20,415 nucleotides of DNA from Bacillota bacterium (GTDB lineage Bacteria > Bacillota > UBA4882 > UBA8346). This document shows positions 15,701 to 20,415 of the stretch, in pieces; position 1 is the first letter of the stretch; the number at the start of each line of letters is the position of its first letter. The DNA is taken from the NCBI GenBank assembly GCA_023436305.1, contig JAEZJQ010000002.1:1-20415 (forward strand), in the 5' to 3' direction. The translations under genes and the position numbers were made by a program. The notes beneath the pieces were generated by a model. That model did not search any database, was not told the origin of the DNA, and worked only from the letters and a program-made list of their open reading frames with translations.

Positions 15701-18700
15701 TGCGCCATTATATTTTCAGGCAACGGTAAGGCCTTGCGGTCGATTTTGCCGTTCGGAGTGGTTGGGAAAGCGTCCAATAAGACAAACGCAGCCGGGACCA
15801 TGTACTCCGGAAGCTTTTCCCGTAAAAGAGCCCGCAGTTCATCGATGATGGGTTTCTCCTTATGGACACCGGCGGCCGGTATCAAATAAGCGACCAGTGA
15901 AGCTTCCCCGGGACGTAACTCTTTAGAGACTACTACACTGTTTTCAACCGTGGGATGTTGATTTAATACCGCTTCGATTTCCCCAAGCTCAATCCGGTAT
16001 CCCCTGATCTTGACCTGATGGTCAATTCTCCCCAGACATTCAATGGTACCGTCCGGCAAGAACCGGGCCAGATCGCCGGTCTTATAAATCAGCCGGGAGT
16101 TGTTAATCATTTGCCGGCGGTTATTGTTTTGGTTGCTTTCATTGAGCTCATTATAAAACGGATTGGGTATGAATTTAGCGGCGGTTAGCTCCGGCTGTTT
16201 CCAGTAGCCACGGGCCAATCCGGTTCCGCCGATGTGTAACTCGCCGGATATTCCAACCGGAACAGGGTTTAACGCCGTATCCAATATATAAATTTGAGTA
16301 TTGGCAATAGGGGTACCAATCAAAACATTTTCCAGCGGCGGTTTCATTTCGGCGATAGTGGACCAGATGGTGGTTTCCGTCGGGCCGTAAACATTCCATA
16401 CCCGGGTTCCCCGTTTCAATAATTCATGGGCCAGATCCGGTGGTAATGCTTCTCCTCCGCATAACAAGTGAAAATTGGCTTTACCGTTCCAACCTGCTTC
16501 CAGCAGCATTCGCCAGGTCGCCGGGGTGGCCTGCATAAAGGTAATATCATGTTGATTCAGTTTGCCAATCAATAATTCGCCGCTGATGACCTCATCACGA
16601 CCAGCCATCACGATTTCAGCTCCAGCCGTCAGCGGTAAAAACAACTCCAGGGCCGCGATATCAAACGATAAAGTCGTTACCGCCAGCAAACGGTCTCCGG
16701 CGCCGATACCAATCAGGCTCTTCATCGACTGCAAGAAGTTGGCCAACGCGGCGTGTTCAATCTGGACACCTTTGGGTTTGCCGGTTGAGCCCGAAGTATA
16801 TATCAAATACGCCAGGTGGGAAGGAGCCACCGCCAAGTCCGGATTTTGAGTGGGTTGGTTCGCCAAGGCGTCCTGAAGGGTATCCAGAGATATGATGGTT
16901 GCTTTCGATTCCGGCAAAGTTGAAAGGAGGCTGCTTTGGGTTAACAAAAGGGGTACTTGCGCATCTTCCAACATATATTCAACCCGTTTTTGGGGGAAGA
17001 TCGGATCCAAAGGCAAATAAGCCCCACCGGCTTTATGGATTGCCAATAACCCAACCATCATCATTACCGAACGTTCCAGGTAAACCCCAACCACCACTTC
17101 GGGATTGACATGGAATGTACGTAAATAATACGCTAACTGATTGGCACGCTGGTTCAATTCGCCGTATGTCAAACGCTGATTTCCGGCCGTTACCGCAATG
17201 GCTTCGGGATTTTGGGCGGCGTTCAATTCAAATAAGCGGATCCAATAACTCCCGGCTTCGAAATCAATCCCGGTATTGTTCCATTCCTCCAGGATCATCC
17301 GTTTCTCGGCAGGAGCCAAAATTTCATAACGGTTCAATTCCCCGGCGGGATTGGCTGCAATTCCTTCCAAAAGCTGCTGGTAATGGCCGGCCATCCGGGA
17401 GATGGTGGCCGGTAGAAACAGGTCGCTATTATACTCAAAAACCGCTGTCAAACCTTGATTCATTTCCCAGAGGTCGACGGCTAGGTCAAATCTGGCAAAA
17501 TCACTGTTCAATTCGACCGGATTAACATCCAAACCCACAAAAGCTGGAGTGATGTTTGGAATATTCTGCAGGCTGAATAAAACCTGGAACAACGGATTCT
17601 GGCTCAAATCACGCTCCAGATGAAGTTCTTCCACTATTTTTTCGAAGGGAATATCCTGATTGGCGTATGCCGCTAGGGTTACTTTCTTAACCCGGGACAG
17701 TAATTCCCTAAAACTGATTTCACCGGAAAGGTTTGCCCGCAAAACCAGACTGTTGGTGAAAAAGCCGATTAAAGGTTCCAGCATCTTTAAGTTTCGATTG
17801 GCCACCATGGCGCCGACAGTCATGTCTTCCTGCCCGGTATAACGGTACAGTAAAGTGTAGAATGCCGCCACCATAATCATATAGAAGGTTACCCCTTCAC
17901 TTTTCGCCCGTTGGTGAAGGGTTTCCTGTAAATGATCCGGAAAGACCACGGTCAATTTCGCGCCGTTAAAAGTCTGAATCGCCGGGCGGGGCTTATCCAA
18001 AGGCAGATGCAAACCTTCAAGATTTCCCGACAATTGGTTCTTCCAATAATCCAATTGATCCGTCAATTCATTCTTCGCAAAACGTTCTTGTTGCCATTGG
18101 GCATAATCGAAAAACTGAATGGGCAACTCAGGTAATGAATGTCTGGAATAACCGGTATGATCCTTTCCGGTAAATTGTTCGTAATAATAAGCCAGTTCTT
18201 TGAGGAAAATTCCAAACGACCAGCCGTCAAAGATCAGATGATGGGCTACCATTGCCAAAATGTATTCGCAATCATCGATATGATACAAAACCGCCCGGAA
18301 TAACGGCGCTTCCTCCAACCGGAAAGGCTGGTTCACCATTTCCCGGATACGCTGAAATACCTGAGGCTCCCGTTCGTCCCTGGGTAGCCCGTGAAGGTCG
18401 ATGACCGGTAATTTGAGATCCGGCTCCGGATGAATTTGTTGATACGGCCGCCCCTCATCTTCATGGAAAGAGACCCGCAAAATCGCGTGGCGCCGAAACA
18501 GTTCATGAATACTATTTTCTAAAATAACCGGATTTAAGTTACCCTTGAACTTAAGTGCGGAACACAAATTATATTGAGGGCTGCCGTGATGCAAACGATC
18601 CAAAAACCACAAGCGTTGCTGGGCATAAGAAAGTGGAAACCGTTCATCGTTTGAACCAAACCGGCGGGGTATTTCGCGGGAGTCAACTGTGGCCGGTATT

Positions 18701-20415
18701 GATATTGATTGGTCAATAATAGCCGCTAATTTTCCAAATTCGGGGCTTTCGAACAGAATTTCCTGTTCCAGTTTAATGCCAAATAAATCCTGAATTCGCG
18801 ATAGCAATTGAGTGGCCCGGAGAGAATCTCCGCCCATGGCAAAGAAATCGTCTTCTTTTTTAATTATTTTTTGATGCAAGATTTCCGACCAAACGGAAGC
18901 TAATTTCGTTTCCGTGGCATTGCCCGAAAACTCGGTGGTCTCCTGTAAAGATTCCGCTTGTAATGCTTGAATTTCGCTTCGTAAATCATCAAACTCGCCG
19001 TTTAAATACCGTTCACGCAATCGATAACGTTGTATTTTACCACTGGTGGTTTTCGGCAGGCTTTTAACGGGAATGACCTCGGAAATTTCTATCCCTAATT
19101 GCCGGTTGACCGTTTTTTTGAGTTCCAGGATCAGAGGTATGAATTTTGTCGGTTTCTGCTTGAACAAAACAAATAAGATTAACTCATCACCGCGTTTTTG
19201 CTCGTTAAAGACACCTACCGCGGCGACTTTCCCTAGCTCCAAGCCGCCCAAGGCTTCAGCTACCCTCTCAATATCATGGGAATAATAATTTTGTCCGGCG
19301 ATAAAAATAACATCTTTCGCTCTGCCGGTAATGTAAAGCTTTTTTTGGCGCAAAAAACCCAGATCGCCGGTATTTAACCAGCCATCATCATTAATTGCCT
19401 TCCGGGTGGCTTTGGGGTTGTTGTAGTAACCCGAAGTTACATTCCCGCCGCGGATTTGAATATATCCAATCCGCTCCTCCCCCGCATCCTGATCCTGTTC
19501 ATCGCAGATACGCAATTCACAATATTCGATGGGAGAGCCAACCTCGACAAAAGTAATTCTTTGGGGGTCATCCGCTGTGCTTGGCTTGATGGCATCCCCG
19601 ATTCCCAAAGAATCGCGATTCAAATGCATAAAAGCCAGTTCGCTGCCGGGTTCGGGGAAGGTAACGGCGATGGTTCCTTCCGCCAATCCGTATACCGGAT
19701 ACATGGCATTATTTTTAAGCCCGTAAGGTTCCAAGGTTTTTAAAAATTCCCGGCAAAGATCCAGTGAAATGGGTTCCGCGCCGTTATATATCAGCCGTAT
19801 CCGTGATAGATCCCAGGCTCGTTTGGTTTCCCCGGAAAAGAATTTCAAAAAATGTTTATAGCCGAAATTTGGTGAATAAAGTAAACCGACCCGATGCTCG
19901 CTGGCCTTTTCGATCCATAATGTCGGATGTTTAATGAACAGGGAAGTAGACATATTATATTGTTGAATCCCGGCCAACAGCCCTTTAATATGGGTCCCAA
20001 TCAAGCCCATGTCGTGGGTCAACGGCATCCAGTTCAAGCCGGAATCCGCTTCGGTAATCTTTGCCCAGCGCAATACCGCCGTTAAGTTCAGCAATACATT
20101 TTGATGGGTAATCATGGCCCCTTTCGGATCACCCGTTGAACCTGAAGAAAACTGGATAAAGGCAATATCATCCACTTTGACGGCATGAATTGAACCTTTT
20201 CGAGCAGTACTGGAAATATCTTCTAATAATATTGTCTTATCGGCAATGTCAGCCCATGATTCGGATATTTCCGTATCGGATGCAAAGGCGGCCATCTTTT
20301 GAAACCATTCCCGGGTGGTTATCAAATGCGGTTTCAGTAAAATGCGCCAAATTTTGAATAATTTCTGCCGCTGTTCATCAAGAAGACTGACCGATATTGG
20401 AACCGGAATGAATCC
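9769..20415 (-). CDS. Hybrid NRPS-PKS megasynthase, 5' partial: AL-ACP-C-A(Gly)-PCP-KS-AT-KR-DH-ACP
   Basis: The frame is open from the window edge to a TAA at 9769, giving 3548 visible residues (numbered here from the edge). A TTG at 20325 is in frame, but the 30 upstream residues are coding-like, so the true start lies outside the window. Domain order: acyl-AMP ligase 1-490; carrier 500-570 (Ser531); condensation 590-1030; adenylation 1058-1568; carrier 1583-1655 (Ser1614); KS 1675-2100 (Cys1845, His1981, His2021); AT 2195-2490 (Ser2295, HAFH); KR 2570-3020; DH 3036-3330; carrier 3435-3510 (Ser3471). A basic, charged tail (RQKEILKQRRERKE) ends the protein and could form a coiled coil or docking helix. 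The protein would activate an acid, couple it to glycine and add one malonyl unit. The stop is 16 bases before the next PKS gene, so the two are almost certainly cotranscribed. The DH placed after the KR is unusual. Confidence 0.97.
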   Translation of the reverse strand, partial: GFIPVPISVSLLDEQRQKLFKIWRILLKPHLITTREWFQKMAAFASDTEISESWADIADKTILLEDISSTARKGSIHAVKVDDIAFIQFSSGSTGDPKGAMITHQNVLLNLTAVLRWAKITEADSGLNWMPLTHDMGLIGTHIKGLLAGIQQYNMSTSLFIKHPTLWIEKASEHRVGLLYSPNFGYKHFLKFFSGETKRAWDLSRIRLIYNGAEPISLDLCREFLKTLEPYGLKNNAMYPVYGLAEGTIAVTFPEPGSELAFMHLNRDSLGIGDAIKPSTADDPQRITFVEVGSPIEYCELRICDEQDQDAGEERIGYIQIRGGNVTSGYYNNPKATRKAINDDGWLNTGDLGFLRQKKLYITGRAKDVIFIAGQNYYSHDIERVAEALGGLELGKVAAVGVFNEQKRGDELILFVLFKQKPTKFIPLILELKKTVNRQLGIEISEVIPVKSLPKTTSGKIQRYRLRERYLNGEFDDLRSEIQALQAESLQETTEFSGNATETKLASVWSEILHQKIIKKEDDFFAMGGDSLRATQLLSRIQDLFGIKLEQEILFESPEFGKLAAIIDQSISIPATVDSREIPRRFGSNDERFPLSYAQQRLWFLDRLHHGSPQYNLCSALKFKGNLNPVILENSIHELFRRHAILRVSFHEDEGRPYQQIHPEPDLKLPVIDLHGLPRDEREPQVFQRIREMVNQPFRLEEAPLFRAVLYHIDDCEYILAMVAHHLIFDGWSFGIFLKELAYYYEQFTGKDHTGYSRHSLPELPIQFFDYAQWQQERFAKNELTDQLDYWKNQLSGNLEGLHLPLDKPRPAIQTFNGAKLTVVFPDHLQETLHQRAKSEGVTFYMIMVAAFYTLLYRYTGQEDMTVGAMVANRNLKMLEPLIGFFTNSLVLRANLSGEISFRELLSRVKKVTLAAYANQDIPFEKIVEELHLERDLSQNPLFQVLFSLQNIPNITPAFVGLDVNPVELNSDFARFDLAVDLWEMNQGLTAVFEYNSDLFLPATISRMAGHYQQLLEGIAANPAGELNRYEILAPAEKRMILEEWNNTGIDFEAGSYWIRLFELNAAQNPEAIAVTAGNQRLTYGELNQRANQLAYYLRTFHVNPEVVVGVYLERSVMMMVGLLAIHKAGGAYLPLDPIFPQKRVEYMLEDAQVPLLLTQSSLLSTLPESKATIISLDTLQDALANQPTQNPDLAVAPSHLAYLIYTSGSTGKPKGVQIEHAALANFLQSMKSLIGIGAGDRLLAVTTLSFDIAALELFLPLTAGAEIVMAGRDEVISGELLIGKLNQHDITFMQATPATWRMLLEAGWNGKANFHLLCGGEALPPDLAHELLKRGTRVWNVYGPTETTIWSTIAEMKPPLENVLIGTPIANTQIYILDTALNPVPVGISGELHIGGTGLARGYWKQPELTAAKFIPNPFYNELNESNQNNNRRQMINNSRLIYKTGDLARFLPDGTIECLGRIDHQVKIRGYRIELGEIEAVLNQHPTVENSVVVSKELRPGEASLVAYLIPAAGVHKEKPIIDELRALLREKLPEYMVPAAFVLLDAFPTTPNGKIDRKALPLPENIMAQPQGQFAKPSNTMEETITQIWRETLRLDQIGVQDNFFDLGGHSLLMGQVQSKIWHTLKLKIEMLDLFKYPTISTLAKYLEQQSGGAPLEIHDKPVQIRRRKTENSDIAVIGLAGRFPGARNVNEFWENLCNGVESISRFTDEELLAAGVSPDLLNHPDFVKAWGALEGIEKFDAAYFGYNPNEAVILDPQQRLFLEEALHALENAGYAPEKYRGLIGVFAGTGMNTYLRNLQDNSGALADDYQVMISNDKDFLATRTAYKLNLEGPAITVQTACSTSMVAIHLACQSLMNGECDLALAGGVSIRLPQNSGYLYQEGMILSPDGHCRAFDISARGTVGGNGIGIVALKRLDDALADKDTVYAVLKGSAINNDGALKVGYTAPRVDGQAKVIEEAQARAGVNPETITYVEAHGTGTPLGDPIEIEALTQAFRTKTGEKGFCAVGSAKTNIGHLDAAAGVAGFIKTVLALHYRRIPPSLHFETPNPKIDFKNSPFYVNTRLAEWNQGTGPRRAGVSSFGIGGTNVHAVLEEAPVPDHTSDSTKSYHLLVFSAKTIAALEQMTTNFVQYARQNPDLEMADAAYTLQIGRRELNHRRIAVVSSTADAVSVLESKDPKRMLTAINDGGNRKIVFMFPGQGAQYVNMGLGLYREEPVFRATIDYCASFLKPHLGLDLNRIFYPGEAALEAEAAAQLKRTAITQPALFVIEYAMAKLWQSWGIIPQAMIGHSIGEYVAACMAGVFSLDQALILVANRGKLMEQLPSGTMLAASLSEPEIQTYLNNELSLATANAPKLNVISGSNNAIDELELKLQAKGIACRRLHTSHAFHSWMMDPILTQFTELVRRTKFSKPLIPYISNVTGTWIRENEATSPEYWATHLRQTVRFGAGIHELLNDGERIFLEVGPGNTLSSLVKQSQAKTTPVVLSSLRHIHDDQPDEAVLMVTLGRLWLSGVKIDWAQFNQNQNRRRIPLPGYPFESKSFWAVGPQAQKSGESTGNKIARVKDISGWFYLPVWEQSNGRVMPEHNDSAIHHWLIFGEPDSLILGITERLRQMGKNVIRVQAGHSFEAAGDHQFTINPELDTDYERLLQVLQNERQMPDGILNCWGITAAELPVTVEGTGMNHRWFYSSLYLAQALGKQALAKPVQLKILSNNLHKIFGESAICPEKATLLGPVKVIGQEYPGIHCQSIDLVLPEPGTAAENNLIEQLMREFQSGSTEPVVAYRGGGRWSVKYEPIKIDLDTNKHYPPAIPLKQGGVYIITGGLGGLGLVLAEYLAREVQAKLLLIGRSDFPAPENWSEWLENHPSTDDITHKINILQSCQALGAKIMVGRADVADSAQMEQVIRRAETEFGPINGVFHAAGNPGGGMIQLKERDFVERVFRPKITGTLVMHQLLSGKNLDFFICCSSINAITGGFGQVDYCSANAFLDSFAQIHDSFHGTRYLSINWDRWPGVGMAGTGDGKPSAGRLDHPLLGRILTISKEKAVFTSEFSPEKLWVLSEHLVFNIPTVAGTTYLEMIRASLAAMGLNGALKISDVLFLNPLTVNQREIRDVFIIIQLRGAVYDVRIISRYQPETAASPYWQEHVRAQATLLGPDVATENEIQTNPDALRQACNLQTMTFAVDQAQPETNFILFGKRWKSLGRIDLGHGEALVEAELSPEFNDDLMMYPFHPALSDVLTGSLRLIAGGNYLPLSYGEIVINAPLTRKIYGHIRYPKGLAHTGATDVRSNTPEIISCDLDFIDPSGRCLVRIKNFAMKLVGELAASEFKNRAITANPFDDARLSGLVSEWNSPEPNSLNEGITVTEGLEVWRRLFRSAFQPQIIVSTKDLPAVIAQANSAGQAEIASELAQTAVIKELQARPELKNDYVTPKNETEKQLAATWQELLGIETIGIHDDFFELGGNSLLLVQLHTRLKERFQTNLAAVDLYKYNTIASLAKNLTHNEEEGAEPAFTEVNQRVNRQKEILKQRRERKEFARGRDL
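9886..12708 (-). other. Ketoreductase, dehydratase and terminal carrier in the order KR-DH-ACP
   Basis: A KR structural subdomain (from WFYLPVWEQ, near residue 2574) leads to the NADPH-binding TGGLGGLG (2827-2834). Catalytic candidates are Lys2950, Ser2973/2974 (CCSSINA), Tyr2987 (DYCSAN) and Asn2991, so the KR looks active. It has neither a clear LDD motif nor the diagnostic Trp, so stereochemistry is not called. The DH follows at 3036-3330. His3068 and Asp3243 (HPALSDVLTG) are present, but HxxxGxxxxP reads HLVFNIPTVA, with Gly changed to Asn and Pro changed to Ala. Its activity is therefore uncertain. The carrier has FFELGGNSLL with Ser3471. No ER is present. Expected output is a beta-hydroxy or alpha,beta-unsaturated thioester. 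Confidence 0.85.
12946..15393 (-). other. Ketosynthase and malonyl-type acyltransferase
   Basis: The KS has the full catalytic set: TACSTS (Cys1845), EAHGTGTPLGDP (His1981) and KTNIGHLDAAAG (His2021). It takes the chain from the preceding peptidyl carrier, so this is an NRPS-to-PKS switch inside one protein. The AT has FPGQGAQY, GHSIGE (nucleophile Ser2295), an Arg in VANRGKLM and HAFH at 2391-2394. HAFH is the classical signature of malonyl-CoA selection, against YASH for methylmalonyl-CoA. This AT is the intact reference for the damaged AT in the next gene, because the two align along most of their length. Confidence 0.92.
15451..18648 (-). other. NRPS module C-A-PCP with glycine-like specificity code
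   Basis: The condensation domain opens with the C1 motif (SYAQQRLWFLDRL) and has an intact HHLIFDG at residues 725-731. The adenylation domain has YTSGSTGKPKG (1206-1216), FDIAALE, NVYGPTETTIW, YKTGDLARF and NGKIDRK (Lys1557). Aligning by eye to GrsA, the ten-residue code reads D-I-L-Q-L-G-V-I-W-K. This is one position away from the glycine code remembered as DILQLGLIWK, so glycine is the predicted substrate. The carrier has GGHSL with Ser1614. Between motifs A6 and A7 there is an Asn-rich insertion (NELNESNQNNN) of about 12 residues that most relatives lack. It probably lies in a surface loop. Because this C domain follows a loading carrier, it probably performs N-acylation of glycine. Confidence 0.85.
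18946..20415 (-). other. Acyl-AMP ligase (FAAL-like) loading domain, N-terminus missing
   Basis: This is the adenylate-forming loading domain of the first synthase. Visible motifs are the P-loop FSSGSTGDPKGA (from residue 89), NGAEPISLDLC, YGLAEG (242-247), WLNTGDLG, GRAKDVIFIAGQNYYSHDIE (364-383) and the C-terminal KTTSGK lysine (Lys460). The NGAEP and YGLAEGT signatures, and a carrier protein directly after it, are typical of fatty-acyl-AMP ligases and of related loading domains in lipopeptide and trans-AT PKS systems. It should form an acyl-adenylate and load the adjacent carrier. Whether the acid is a long fatty acid or a short, possibly hydroxylated one cannot be read from the sequence. 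Roughly the first 100 residues fall outside the window. Confidence 0.88.

Noticed and set aside
9769..20325. TTG at 20325 as the true start of the large synthase
   Set aside because: The frame continues to the window edge with ligase-like residues (GFIPVPISVSLLDEQ), and the acyl-AMP ligase fold needs about 100 more N-terminal residues. The gene is 5' partial.

Overview
The window is the interior of a hybrid nonribosomal peptide / polyketide (NRPS-PKS) gene cluster. Every supported gene lies on the minus strand, so transcription runs from high to low coordinates. Both outer genes continue beyond the window. The organism cannot be fixed from the sequence. Canonical Shine-Dalgarno sites (for example AAAGGAG), a near-consensus sigma-A/sigma-70-type promoter, moderate GC and a megasynthase style seen in Bacillota (Paenibacillus or Clostridia relatives) make a Gram-positive Bacillota-like host the best guess, at low confidence. 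Heavy use of CGG for arginine and abundant CCGG argue against a typical low-GC Bacillus.

Layout in transcription order. (1) 20415-9769: a giant 5'-partial synthase with acyl-AMP ligase, carrier, C, A (glycine-like code), carrier, KS, malonyl-type AT, KR, DH and carrier domains. The DH comes after the KR. (2) 9752-6648: a single PKS module, KS-AT-carrier, whose AT has lost its catalytic serine (GHSxG reads GKDVG) and about 80 residues of its core. (3) 6647-6418: a 230-base gap, the only sizeable non-coding stretch. It holds an imperfect 20-9-20 inverted repeat, tandem 8-base repeats and a TTGATA-N18-TATAAT promoter. (4) 6417-5386: an extended SDR (epimerase/dehydratase family). (5) 5371-4793: a nitroreductase-family flavoprotein. 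(6) 4806-1: a 3'-partial NRPS that begins with a TubC-type docking domain, followed by C-A-carrier-C and the first residues of a second A domain. Its first A domain lacks the conserved Asp235 that anchors the alpha-amino group, and its first C domain has HHIISDL in place of HHxxxDG.

Proposed assembly (inference). The acyl-AMP ligase loads a fatty or other carboxylic acid. Glycine is added to give an N-acyl-glycyl thioester, one malonyl unit is added, reduced and possibly dehydrated. The chain then passes to the KS-AT0-carrier protein, which needs a malonyl group supplied in trans if it extends at all. That protein ends in an acidic EEEGVL tail, a plausible partner for the TubC-type docking domain of the downstream NRPS, which would place the three megasynthases in series in gene order. 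The SDR and the nitroreductase sit between them, translationally coupled to the NRPS, and are probably tailoring enzymes. The product was not identified.
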